10,918 bases of DNA from an uncultured Thalassolituus sp. (GCA_913054055.1 CAJXIT010000092.1:1-10918); one strand, 5' to 3'; counted from the first letter of the stretch, positions 1 to 7,272 are shown. Numbers and translations: made by a program. The notes: generated by a model not told the origin, from the sequence alone.

Positions 1-9
1 CACTATGGT

Positions 10-1821
10 TTACTCCTCAAGTTTGTTAAATGTTAAAATAAATGATGTATTGCTACTGCCTTCATCATATTCAATAGTGGCGGCATGATCTTTTAAAATG
101 CCATCCACAATGGACAAACCCAAACCGGTTCCCTCGCCCATTTTTTTAGACGTATAAAAGGGTGAAAATATCTTATTCAATTCCGACTTTTTAATGCCAG
201 ATCCAGAGTCCGTAATTCGAAACACTACCGAATTAGACTGTTCACTTAATTTCAGTTTCACCCAGCGTTCAGGTAAATCTTTAACCGCATCAACCGCATT
301 ATTAATCAGGTTAAGAAACACCTGCTCTATTTCGATTATATTACCTAATATTGATGCCTCAGAACCTGAATCAAACTCTAACGCCACAATGCCGCGTTTA
401 AGCCTTGGCTTGGCCAGCATAATGGCTTCTTTCACCACATCACTTAACACAATTTTACTTTGTTCTCGGCTGTCACCTGATCGTGAGAATTTTTTAAGGT
501 TATTTACTATATGAGAAATTCGATTACACGATTTCAAAATCACTTCAATTTTTGAAAGTGCATCACTATTATCTGAGTTACTTCTCATTAGCAATTCTGA
601 GTAACCCGAAATGATACCCAGCGGATTATTAATTTCATGAGCCATGCTGGCAGCCAGCTCACCTAAAGAGGCCAGCTTTGCACTTTGTATGCTTTTTTGT
701 CGCTCTAAATTGTATTCCATTTCTGCTGTTTTCTTATCATCAATATCTTGAATGGTGCCAGACAGGGTTTTGATCTCGCCATTCTCATAATTTGCTTTAC
801 CGTTTGTATAAACCCAAAGTTGTTTGCCTTTGGGAGTGAGAGCAATTAACTCTAAACTGTAAGGCTCCCCTGTGGCCAAACAATGTTGAATGGCTTTTTC
901 AACAATTCCAGAGTGCTCAGGAATAAACAAACTGATGCCTTCGGGCAACATCGGCGACAGCCCATCTTTTTTCTCAACCTCTAAAATCCTAAACGTCTCA
1001 TCCGTCCATGTAAGCTTTCCTGTAGCCACATCCAATTCCCATCCGCCCACCTTGGCGATAGAACTGGTTTCGCTTAATATTTCTAACGTTTTAGCCAAGT
1101 CAGTTTTATGCTGAATTTTATCGGATATGTCCTGGCGAATGGCCAAATAACTTTGTATCTCGCCTTCGTTGTCCGTTAATGGGGTGATTGTGGTTTTAAC
1201 AAAATACAGCTCACCGTTCTTTCTTCGATTCGTAATATCCCCCGACCAAACTTTTTTCTTGCTGATGGTTCGCCACATATCTTGAAAAAATTGTTTATCA
1301 TGAATACCTGAATTTACAATACTGTGGGTATTGCCTATTAACTCTTTTTTACTGAACCCACTGATGTCACAAAAGTTTTCATTGGCATATGTGATCACAC
1401 CTTTTTTGTCTGTTTCAACAATGATCACTTTTTCTTCTAAAGTCGCTTCAATCTGCTTCAACTTTCGTGCTTGGTTGGTGTATTCAGTCACATCCCGTGC
1501 TGACGCAATAATGTTACCCGTTTCATGATCCACCACTGACGACCAAGATAACGTCACATATTCGCCATTTTGATGCAGGTATCGGTTTTCAAAATTAACG
1601 GTTTCTAGCCCTTGCCCTAAACGAGCAATCTCAGTTGCCGTGCTGTCTAGATCATTCGGGTGGATAAAATCGGTAAATGGGCTGCTTAAAAGGATCTCTT
1701 TGCTGTATCCAAGGGTTTTTGTGAAAGCAGAATTCACTTCTAAAAAGTATCCGTCAAGATTCGCCACACACAGCAGATCTCGTGACTGAGAGAAAAAGCG
1801 TTCGTAATTATGTTTAGGCAT
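10..1821 (-). CDS. Soluble PAS-PAS-PAS sensor histidine kinase
   Basis: This is a 603-residue two-component sensor kinase that should autophosphorylate on His and pass the phosphate to an unidentified response regulator. In order it has PAS1 (about 7-115), PAS2 (about 125-237), PAS3 (about 245-365), a dimerisation/phosphoacceptor domain with H395 in MAHEINNP, and a HATPase domain: N-box LINNAVDA (505-512), G1 box ITDSGSGI with D538, F-box FSPFYTSKK and G2 box GEGTGLGLS. No hydrophobic segment is long enough to span a membrane, so I infer a cytoplasmic sensor. PAS2 resembles the Aer/NifL-like redox PAS group (DMW...WSG...NRRKNGE around 181-204), but the cofactor cannot be read from sequence. 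There is no receiver domain and no adjacent regulator gene. The Shine-Dalgarno sequence before the ATG is weak; the PAS1 start close behind it supports this start. The kinase assignment is very secure; the signal and partner are unknown. Confidence 0.93.
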   Translation of the reverse strand: MPKHNYERFFSQSRDLLCVANLDGYFLEVNSAFTKTLGYSKEILLSSPFTDFIHPNDLDSTATEIARLGQGLETVNFENRYLHQNGEYVTLSWSSVVDHETGNIIASARDVTEYTNQARKLKQIEATLEEKVIIVETDKKGVITYANENFCDISGFSKKELIGNTHSIVNSGIHDKQFFQDMWRTISKKKVWSGDITNRRKNGELYFVKTTITPLTDNEGEIQSYLAIRQDISDKIQHKTDLAKTLEILSETSSIAKVGGWELDVATGKLTWTDETFRILEVEKKDGLSPMLPEGISLFIPEHSGIVEKAIQHCLATGEPYSLELIALTPKGKQLWVYTNGKANYENGEIKTLSGTIQDIDDKKTAEMEYNLERQKSIQSAKLASLGELAASMAHEINNPLGIISGYSELLMRSNSDNSDALSKIEVILKSCNRISHIVNNLKKFSRSGDSREQSKIVLSDVVKEAIMLAKPRLKRGIVALEFDSGSEASILGNIIEIEQVFLNLINNAVDAVKDLPERWVKLKLSEQSNSVVFRITDSGSGIKKSELNKIFSPFYTSKKMGEGTGLGLSIVDGILKDHAATIEYDEGSSNTSFILTFNKLEE

Positions 1822-1940
1822 GGCTCATATTCAAATAACGGCTATGACTTTAGTGTAGTTCAATAATCCAAGCGTGATGACTAGCCTATTAGCGCCACAA
1901 CCCAACTGATAACAGGCTTTTCACTTCGGCACATATAAAA

Positions 1941-1970
1941 AACCCCAATCGAACTCAATCAATTGGGGTT
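1941..1970 (-). terminator. Rho-independent terminator after the BCCT gene
   Basis: A 9-bp perfect stem, AACCCCAAT paired with ATTGGGGTT, encloses a 12-nt loop. Read on the minus strand it is followed by a run of six T (plus-strand A at 1937-1942). It lies about 70 nt after the stop of the transporter fragment and separates it from the histidine kinase. The T run is on the minus-strand exit side only, so the direction is clear. Confidence 0.75.
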
Positions 1971-1997
1971 ATAAATAAATGACATTAGCCGAATAAG

Positions 1998-2017
1998 ATA
2001 CCCGCCTTAGCGGGTAT
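1998..2017. other. Second hairpin downstream of the BCCT gene
   Basis: A perfect 8-bp stem, ATACCCGC paired with GCGGGTAT, has a tight 4-nt loop. It lies 22 nt after the transporter stop and before the stronger terminator. On the minus strand it is followed by CTTATT rather than a T run, so it is a poor terminator alone. It may act with the next hairpin as a tandem terminator or protect the mRNA 3' end. Function is inferred. Confidence 0.5.
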
Positions 2018-2039
2018 AGAAAAGCGACTTAAGCGGTCG

Positions 2040-2519
2040 TTAGGTCACTGATTCAATCTTTTGAAAATCAATGGTGTTTTCTTTTGGCGAGGTTTCAATC
2101 ACTCTCACTGTTTTGTATTTCTGAATCAAAATGTAAGCAAAACACGAGAAGAAAATGCCAATCACAATGGCGCCTACCCATTGGATTTGTAAAAAGTCTA
2201 ACTTAAACAGTAAGGTTAACAATGATAAGGCCACGATATTGAAAAGAATATAGTTGCGTTTACCCATGCGCTTAACCGTTAAGTTAAGGTTATCTGTATA
2301 TAAGCGAATCAACGAATCTAACGAGTTAATCACAAATACAATGCCCACAAACACCATGGCAAAGTTCACTAGGCCGTCAATGGCAATGCCGGCTTCGTGA
2401 TAGTGATATAACACGGCAAACCAAGCTGCGATGGGAATCGATGGAAATATCAACATGGCCAACAGTACTTGATACGTTTTTAACCCACCCACAAAACGTG
2501 AAGTGAACTGACCAATCAT
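2040..2519 (-). CDS. BCCT transporter, C-terminal fragment
   Basis: These 159 residues hold the last part of the broken carrier: the end of the signature helix (MIGQFTSRFVGG, with the conserved Gly, Phe and Arg) and about four further spans (about 16-42, 49-72, 87-106 and 112-132), then a short polar cytoplasmic tail. Its first ATG overlaps the upstream stop as ATGA, and GGAG lies 4 nt ahead, so translational coupling could in principle express it. However, a protein started there loses the WWFAWS residues, which are the functionally important part of the signature helix. The overlap therefore looks fortuitous. The in-frame open region extends upstream to about 2559 without a start codon. Confidence 0.7.
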   Translation of the reverse strand: MIGQFTSRFVGGLKTYQVLLAMLIFPSIPIAAWFAVLYHYHEAGIAIDGLVNFAMVFVGIVFVINSLDSLIRLYTDNLNLTVKRMGKRNYILFNIVALSLLTLLFKLDFLQIQWVGAIVIGIFFSCFAYILIQKYKTVRVIETSPKENTIDFQKIESVT

Positions 2520-3256
2520 AATGCTCCATGCAAACCACCAGAATAAATAAACTCGTGGTAATCATTCAGCGGCAATACAAACTGATGAATATTGGTAAAG
2601 TAATCTCCTACTAAGCCCAGCTTAACAAAGTAACTGGCCACAGTACTTTCGCCAAACAAAAATGCGCCAGCCCACATAAATACAATCAGGCCAATAAACA
2701 CCCATGTGGTGCTAATACTTAAAAAACGCACATACTTAATATCGGTACTGGAATACGCGGCAAACGATATGGCCGCAAAAACAATTAGATAAAAGGTAGG
2801 GATCACAGATTCGCCATCACCCAGTTCTGGTAAATACCATGGCAAATTGGTGAGTAATAAATACGCGGTAAAGGCACAAGTGCCAATGATCACCACATTG
2901 TTAATTAATTTTACCAACGGAATCTCAAAGAACTTTACCTTGGGTTCAATCACACAAAAGTAAAAGCAGGTTAGAAAATAAAAACCCCAGATTAAAAATC
3001 CCCAAAATCCAAATTCTATGGCTAAGGGATTTGTAAATCCGTACTCTGGACTGGCCGCCAAATCCGCATAACCTGCAAACTCGGTCAATGGGAACATGAT
3101 CAGCCCCACGTCTAAACCCGATGTAAATAAAATGGCGATAAATGTAAAAGTATGTACCGGGGTCACGCCCACAACTTTCATGTTGCCCCATTTGTATAAA
3201 ATAAAAGCAATGGCCAAAAAGGTAAATAAAATGCCTGCACTAAGCCAGATAGTCAT
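2516..3256 (-). CDS. BCCT transporter, N-terminal fragment
   Basis: These 246 residues form the first part of the broken carrier. Spans are visible at about 4-22, 35-55, 82-104, 118-136, 152-168 and 180-205. The stretch SGLDVGLIMFPLTEF (about 46-60) corresponds to the glycine-rich substrate/ion helix of BCCT proteins (GxGxG region, then a conserved Glu). The last ten residues, after NDYHEF at 231-236, are out-of-frame readthrough. The start is well supported: GGGAGGT lies 6 nt before the ATG. It begins 142 bp after the betA stop; I see no terminator in that gap, so it may be read with betIBA or from a weak promoter in the AT-rich gap. The fragment lacks the tryptophan signature and is unlikely to transport alone. 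Confidence 0.75.
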   Translation of the reverse strand: MTIWLSAGILFTFLAIAFILYKWGNMKVVGVTPVHTFTFIAILFTSGLDVGLIMFPLTEFAGYADLAASPEYGFTNPLAIEFGFWGFLIWGFYFLTCFYFCVIEPKVKFFEIPLVKLINNVVIIGTCAFTAYLLLTNLPWYLPELGDGESVIPTFYLIVFAAISFAAYSSTDIKYVRFLSISTTWVFIGLIVFMWAGAFLFGESTVASYFVKLGLVGDYFTNIHQFVLPLNDYHEFIYSGGLHGAL

Positions 3257-3398
3257 TATCTACCTCCCGTTTTATATAATGCATAATTCATGATTTGTTT
3301 ATTCTTTTAATATCTGATTTTGACCATGGTAGCAGATTTCAATGCCCTCTACCTTGTGGCACGTTTCACCGTCAACACTCGTTAATGTTAATGATCGA

Positions 3399-4982
3399 CT
3401 ACTTACCTAAAATCATATCCGCCGCTTTTTCAGCCACCATAATGGTCGGGGCATTTAAATTGCCGTTTGGAATGGTGGGGAAGATGGATGAATCCACCAC
3501 CCGCAACCCTGTTAAGCCGTGCACTTGTGTCTGCGAATTCACAACCGCTAAAGGGTCTTCTCCCATTTTGCACGAACACGAAGGGTGATAAGCACTTTCG
3601 GCAGCCTCACGCACAAACTGATCAATTTCCTCATCGGTTTGTATTTGCTCACCCGGTTGAATTTCACCGTCTCGGTATTCATCAAATGCGGATTGCGCAA
3701 TGATGTCTCGAGTCAGCCTTACACAGGCCCTAAACCCTTTTATATCATCTGGATGCTGTAAATAATTAAACTGAATTTTAGGTGGCACTCGGGCATCTTT
3801 CGATTGTATGGTCACCTGCCCAGTGCTTTTCGGTTTATTGTGGCCAACGTGTACTTGAAAACCATGACCATCAAACGCTGATTTACCATCGTAACGCATG
3901 GCTGCGGGCAAAAAGTGGTATTGGATATCTGGCCACTTTGCTTGATCATTGGAGCGAATAAACGCACAGGATTCAAAATGATTGGTGGCCCCTAATCCGG
4001 ATTTATCTAACAACCACCTTGCACCAATTAAGCCTTTTGAAAACCAGTCCAGCTTGCCATTTAAGGTAATGGGTTGTTTGCATTTATATTGAAAATAAAA
4101 CTCTAAATGATCTTTCAGGTTTTTTCCCACCCCAGGCAAATCATGCTCAACCTTAATGCCAACCTGCTTTAATTCCGTGGCATCACCAATGCCCGACAAC
4201 TGCAATATATGCGGCGAACCAATGGGCCCAGCACTTAAAATCACCTCTTTATTGGCCGTCACCTGAAAGTTGTTATAACCCACGCTGTATTCCACCCCGT
4301 TAGCACGGTTGCCCACCAGGTTAACTTTATTCACTAACGCCCCAGTGATAATGGTCAGATTTTCACGATCTTTAATAGGGTCTAAATACGCACGACTGCT
4401 AGAACTGCGTGCCCCATTTTTTATGGTCATGTGCATGGGGCCAAAGCCCTCTTGTTGCTCAGCGTTGTAATCCGACGTCACAGGGTAGCCGGCTTGTTCG
4501 CCTGCTTTAATAAACGCTCGGTATAACGGGTTTTGCATTTCATTGCCGTTGTTCACACCCAGCTCGCCTTTGCCGCCGCGATATGGGTTTTCGCCTTGGT
4601 ACCAGGTTTCGGCCTTTTTAAAATAGGGTAAGCAATCTTGGTAGCTCCAACCATACGCACCATGTTGCTCCCACTCATCAAAATCTTTTGCGTGGCCTCG
4701 CACATACACCATGCCATTGATGGATGATGAACCACCTAATACCTTGCCTCTTGGGCAGTGCATTTTTCGATGATTCAAAAAGGGTTCTGGCTCAGTATGA
4801 AATTGCCAAGCGTATTTTTTAGAATTCATGGGTATCGATAACGCAGTGGGCATTTTAATAAAAATGCTTTTATCTGACCCGCCTGTCTCTAACAGTAATA
4901 CTTTGTTTTCTGGGTCTTCGGATAAACGATTCGCCAATACACAACCGGCTGACCCTGCGCCCACAATGATGTAGTCAAACAT
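3399..4982 (-). CDS. betA: Choline dehydrogenase (GMC oxidoreductase)
   Basis: BetA oxidises choline to betaine aldehyde, feeding electrons from FAD to the respiratory chain at the inner membrane. The 527-residue protein opens with the FAD dinucleotide motif VGAGSAG (7-13), followed by the GMC signature around GKVLGGSSSINGM. Near the C-terminus are the catalytic pair H466 (AYHPSCSCKMG) and N510 (NGNLNAPT). The SSSIN stretch has Ile where choline oxidase carries its FAD-linking His, so FAD should be non-covalent, as in other BetA. The C-terminus stops soon after ADMILGK, making it shorter than the E. coli enzyme (about 556). GGAG lies 7 nt before the ATG, which is 16 bp after the betB stop, so it is co-transcribed. 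Related GMC alcohol dehydrogenases look similar, but the bet context settles the call. Confidence 0.95.
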   Translation of the reverse strand: MFDYIIVGAGSAGCVLANRLSEDPENKVLLLETGGSDKSIFIKMPTALSIPMNSKKYAWQFHTEPEPFLNHRKMHCPRGKVLGGSSSINGMVYVRGHAKDFDEWEQHGAYGWSYQDCLPYFKKAETWYQGENPYRGGKGELGVNNGNEMQNPLYRAFIKAGEQAGYPVTSDYNAEQQEGFGPMHMTIKNGARSSSSRAYLDPIKDRENLTIITGALVNKVNLVGNRANGVEYSVGYNNFQVTANKEVILSAGPIGSPHILQLSGIGDATELKQVGIKVEHDLPGVGKNLKDHLEFYFQYKCKQPITLNGKLDWFSKGLIGARWLLDKSGLGATNHFESCAFIRSNDQAKWPDIQYHFLPAAMRYDGKSAFDGHGFQVHVGHNKPKSTGQVTIQSKDARVPPKIQFNYLQHPDDIKGFRACVRLTRDIIAQSAFDEYRDGEIQPGEQIQTDEEIDQFVREAAESAYHPSCSCKMGEDPLAVVNSQTQVHGLTGLRVVDSSIFPTIPNGNLNAPTIMVAEKAADMILGK

Positions 4983-4998
4983 AATTCATCTCCACCAA

Positions 4999-6462
4999 CT
5001 AAAACGGGCTATCAATTTTAGTCATGCCCACATACACCGATTTGTTTTGGGTATAACTGTTTAATGTTTCAATGCCGTTTTCACGGCCAATACCAGATTG
5101 CTTGTAGCCGCCCACAGGCATTTCAGCGGGCGAATTACCATAACTGTTCACCCAACATATGCCGGCTTTAAGCTGATGAATCACACGATGGGCCCGCTGA
5201 ATATTTAAACTGAATACCCCAGCCCCTAATCCTAGGTCTGTGGCATTGGCCCGTTTAATCACGTCGACTTCATCTTCAAAGGGTAAAACGCTCATGACTG
5301 GCCCAAAGATTTCTTGTTTCACAATGTCCATCTCGTCATGACAATCAATAAATACCGTGGGTGCCACAAAGTATCCATTTGGTGCAGATGCCGGTGAAAG
5401 CTCGGTACCACCGGTTAATAACTTGGCCCCTTGTGCTTTACCCGATTCAATAAAATTTAAAACCTGTTGCTTGTGCTGCTTAGAAATAAGCGCGCCAAAG
5501 TTCACATTTGGGTCTAACGGATCCCCTACTACTATGTTGTTTTCTGTGCGGGTTTTCAATTCGTTCAAAAACGTTTGGTAAATAGTTTTATGCACATATA
5601 CACGAGTGCAATTGGTGCAAATCTCACCTTGTGTATAAAAATTGCCTAACATGGCTGCACTGACCGCTTCCGATACATCGGCGTCGTCAAATACAATCAG
5701 CGGTGATTTTCCACCCAGCTCCATGGTCACGTCTTTTAAATTACTGGCCGCCCCCATCATGACTTTTTTACCCGTGCCCACTTCACCGGTAAACGATACT
5801 TTTTCAATATCCGGGTGATGACATAACCACTGCCCTACTTCTGCTGCCCCCTGTACCACATTAAATGCGCCCGCCGGCATGCCTGCTTGCATAAAAATTT
5901 CAGCTAACTTAATGGCGCCCAATGGGGTTTCTTCAGACGGTTTAAAAATCAATGCATTACCGGCGGCTAAGGCAGGGCCCGATTTCCAACAAGCAATTTG
6001 CAATGGGTAATTCCAAGCACCAATGCCCGCGCAAATGCCTAAGGGTTCTTTACGGGTATAAAAAAAGTCATCGCCCACAGGTTGCTGAGTTCCCACTTGC
6101 GCAGGGGCTAAGCCCGCAAAATATTCAATCACATCGGCGCCGGTGAGTACGTCAACGCAATTGGCTTCTTGAATGGGCTTGCCTGTATCTAATACTTCAA
6201 TGCGTGCAAGCGCATCATTGTTATCTCGCAATAAGGTAACCGCTTTTAATAAAATACGGCTGCGTTCAATGGGCGCCATGGCCGACCAAACAGCAAAACC
6301 TTGTTTGGCACTTTCAATGGCTTGTTGCTGAATGAAATCATCGGCCACTTCCATATGATAAATCACACAACCAGTGGCAGGGTTAGTGACAGAAAACGTT
6401 TCACCACTGGCATTGGCCAAAGGCTTACCGTGCACAAAGTTTTGATAAATCGGTAATGACAT
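4999..6462 (-). CDS. betB: NAD(P)-dependent betaine-aldehyde dehydrogenase
   Basis: BetB converts betaine aldehyde to glycine betaine with NAD(P)+, the second step of osmoprotectant synthesis, in the cytoplasm. From the ATG chosen here it has 487 residues, close to the E. coli enzyme (490). Visible motifs are GAWNYPLQIACWKSGPALAAGN and FKPSE in the cofactor domain, SFTGEVGTG, the general base E248 in MELGGKSP, and catalytic C282 in QGEICTNCTR. The C-terminal part carries EIFGPVMS and the MPVGGYKQSGIGREN stretch typical of BetB. A GTG at 6471 would add three residues (MNN) and overlap betI by 8 bp. I prefer the ATG at 6462 because GGTGA lies 5 nt ahead, leaving 1 bp after the betI stop. C285, three residues after the nucleophile, replaces the Gly of E. 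coli BetB. Confidence 0.95.
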   Translation of the reverse strand: MSLPIYQNFVHGKPLANASGETFSVTNPATGCVIYHMEVADDFIQQQAIESAKQGFAVWSAMAPIERSRILLKAVTLLRDNNDALARIEVLDTGKPIQEANCVDVLTGADVIEYFAGLAPAQVGTQQPVGDDFFYTRKEPLGICAGIGAWNYPLQIACWKSGPALAAGNALIFKPSEETPLGAIKLAEIFMQAGMPAGAFNVVQGAAEVGQWLCHHPDIEKVSFTGEVGTGKKVMMGAASNLKDVTMELGGKSPLIVFDDADVSEAVSAAMLGNFYTQGEICTNCTRVYVHKTIYQTFLNELKTRTENNIVVGDPLDPNVNFGALISKQHKQQVLNFIESGKAQGAKLLTGGTELSPASAPNGYFVAPTVFIDCHDEMDIVKQEIFGPVMSVLPFEDEVDVIKRANATDLGLGAGVFSLNIQRAHRVIHQLKAGICWVNSYGNSPAEMPVGGYKQSGIGRENGIETLNSYTQNKSVYVGMTKIDSPF

Positions 6463-6463
6463 A

Positions 6464-7054
6464 TTATTCACCGCCGTTAGGAATCAACGACGCCACATAA
6501 TGCTTGGCCTGTTGTTCTGCTTTTTTAAATTCGCCTTCATTGGCTTTGCCCAATACGGCCCTTAACCATAAGCCATCAATCATGGCTGCCGCTAAGTTAG
6601 CCGCCTCATGGGCTTGTTCTGGTTTTAAGTACGCTTTAAATGACGAGGCTAAATTGCTGTGCAAGCGCTTAGCATTTACGTTCTGTAAACGGTGCAAACT
6701 GTCATCGTGCATGGACTGCACCCAAAAACTTAACCAAGTACGGGTGGTACTGGATTGTTGCTGCATGCTAGAGAAGTTACTTTCAACAATAAACATTAAC
6801 CGCTGCTTGGGGGTACAACCCCCTTGGGTTTTCTGTAATAAATTGCTTTTAAGATTGTTTAATAAATAGCGAACAGTGGCCTCAATCAAACCCTGCTTGC
6901 CACCAAAATAATGGGCAATGATGCCCGACGACAACCCAGCGCGCTTACTGATGGTATTGATGGTGGTGGCGTGTAAGCCAAGCTCTGCTACTGAGTCTAA
7001 GGTCGCATCAATTAACTGCTGACGACGGATAGGCTCCATTCCAATTTTAGGCAT
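6464..7054 (-). CDS. betI: TetR-family repressor of choline oxidation genes
   Basis: BetI represses the bet genes and is relieved by choline. The 196-residue protein begins MPKIGMEPIRRQQLI, nearly the same as E. coli BetI. It has a TetR helix-turn-helix at about 30-53 (TTINTISKRAGLSSGIIAHYF, with the usual HYF of the recognition helix) and the BetI-type effector domain, including WLSFWVQSMH and AAMIDGLWLRA. Length matches the family (about 195). The conserved N-terminus fixes the start even though there is no Shine-Dalgarno sequence: the bases ahead of the ATG are an A-rich stretch and then a palindromic operator. It is first in the operon and ends 1 bp before betB, so the repressor should control its own synthesis and translation of the two genes may be coupled. 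Confidence 0.95.
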   Translation of the reverse strand: MPKIGMEPIRRQQLIDATLDSVAELGLHATTINTISKRAGLSSGIIAHYFGGKQGLIEATVRYLLNNLKSNLLQKTQGGCTPKQRLMFIVESNFSSMQQQSSTTRTWLSFWVQSMHDDSLHRLQNVNAKRLHSNLASSFKAYLKPEQAHEAANLAAAMIDGLWLRAVLGKANEGEFKKAEQQAKHYVASLIPNGGE

Positions 7055-7061
7055 ATTTTTA

Positions 7062-7081
7062 TTGATTGATCGTTCAATTAA
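7062..7081. promoter_or_regulatory. Putative BetI operator
   Basis: An imperfect 20-bp palindrome, in which 16 of 20 positions are symmetric, is centred between 7071 and 7072. Its inner arms are ATTGA (7065-7069) and TCAAT (7074-7078), around TCGT. It starts 8 bp upstream of the betI ATG and just downstream of the predicted -10 box, so a bound dimer would cover the transcription start. The form ATTGA-N4-TCAAT resembles BetI sites of other gammaproteobacteria as I recall them. No equally good copy lies before the BCCT gene. Confidence 0.7.
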
Positions 7082-7086
7082 AATAA

Positions 7087-7115
7087 AGAATAGCGTCTAT
7101 TGGCTGTTTTTTCAA
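7087..7115 (-). promoter_or_regulatory. Predicted sigma-70 promoter of betIBA
   Basis: Read on the minus strand, a -35 box TTGAAA (7115-7110; 5 of 6 consensus bases) is separated by exactly 17 bp from a -10 box TATTCT (7092-7087; 4 of 6). The expected start point falls at about 7080, at the edge of the palindromic operator, which fits repression by blocking initiation. The 5' leader would be only about 25 nt and has no ribosome binding site. Confidence 0.6.
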
Positions 7116-7146
7116 CACTTACCTGTTTATTTGCAAAGCCTAAGGT

Positions 7147-7162
7147 GTATGTGAGTGCATAC
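7147..7162. repeat. Small inverted repeat upstream of the bet promoter
   Basis: GTATG (7147-7151) and CATAC (7158-7162) form a 5-bp inverted repeat with a 6-nt centre. Imperfect outer pairing (TAAG against CTTA, with a 3-base bulge) extends it. It lies about 32 bp upstream of the predicted -35 box of betIBA, where an activator could bind. Such short repeats also occur by chance. Confidence 0.25.
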
Positions 7163-7179
7163 TTACATTATTAAGCGCC

Positions 7180-7227
7180 TTATCGCGCAGGGGCTGCGCT
7201 CGTACGAGGCCAGCCCCTGGCCGATAA
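7180..7227. repeat. 48-bp imperfect palindrome (REP-like element)
   Basis: The left half reads TTATCG, cg, CAGGGGCTG, cg, CTCGT; the right half reads ACGAG, gc, CAGCCCCTG, gc, CGATAA. Twenty of 24 positions pair, and both interruptions are the same two-base mismatch. It is GC-rich beside an AT-rich setting and ends at the GGCCGATAAA that recurs 35 bp further on. Layout and intergenic position resemble REP/BIME-type elements of gammaproteobacteria. No T run follows, so it is not a typical terminator. Confidence 0.6.
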
Positions 7228-7240
7228 ACTCCAGATAAAA

Positions 7241-7263
7241 TCGCCTGCCCCCAGGCCGATAAA
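7241..7263. repeat. Degenerate second copy of the palindromic element
   Basis: A shorter hairpin (TCGCCTG against CAGGCCGA with one bulged base) ends in GGCCGATAAA (7254-7263), an exact 10-base direct repeat of 7219-7228. It appears to be a decayed partner of the 48-bp palindrome, giving a two-unit cluster between the phosphatase terminator and the bet promoter. Confidence 0.45.
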
Positions 7264-7272
7264 TGCCAAGCC

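Larger units (their letters stand above)
2040..3256 (-). pseudogene. BCCT-family (choline/betaine) transporter, frameshifted
   Basis: The two reading frames here are one interrupted gene. The upstream frame reads to NDYHEF and then runs into ten unrelated residues and a stop. The downstream frame, read back before its first ATG, gives YLFWWFAWSIMIGQF, which matches the tryptophan-rich BCCT signature (WW..SW.PF.G.F..R). Adding one base to the three-base run at 2549-2551 (TTT on the coding strand) joins them as HEF-YLFWWFAWS, giving a protein of about 405 residues with roughly 11 membrane spans. That is compact beside usual BCCT carriers (about 500-680), so this is a divergent subfamily or has reduced ends. 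Its place behind betIBA suggests choline import. Whether the lesion is real or a sequencing error cannot be told from the sequence. Confidence 0.8.

Noticed and set aside
1822..1940. Promoter of the histidine kinase
   Set aside because: TTGAAC with CGTTAT at 17 bp is the best pair I found, but the -10 matches the consensus at only three positions.
2540..2560. Programmed -1 ribosomal frameshift joining the two transporter frames
   Set aside because: The coding strand around the shift reads GAG TTT ATT TAT, which has no X-XXY-YYZ slippery heptamer. One missing T in a short T run explains it more simply.
3257..3398. Promoter or BetI operator in the 142-bp betA-BCCT gap
   Set aside because: The TTGACG found there has no acceptable -10 at 16-18 bp, and only one ATTGA half-site is seen. 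The gap is AT-rich, so weak matches are expected by chance.
3295..3588. Plus-strand open frame of 97 codons partly in the betA-BCCT gap
   Set aside because: Most of it is antisense to the betA 3' end, there is no convincing ribosome binding site, and the product has no recognisable features.
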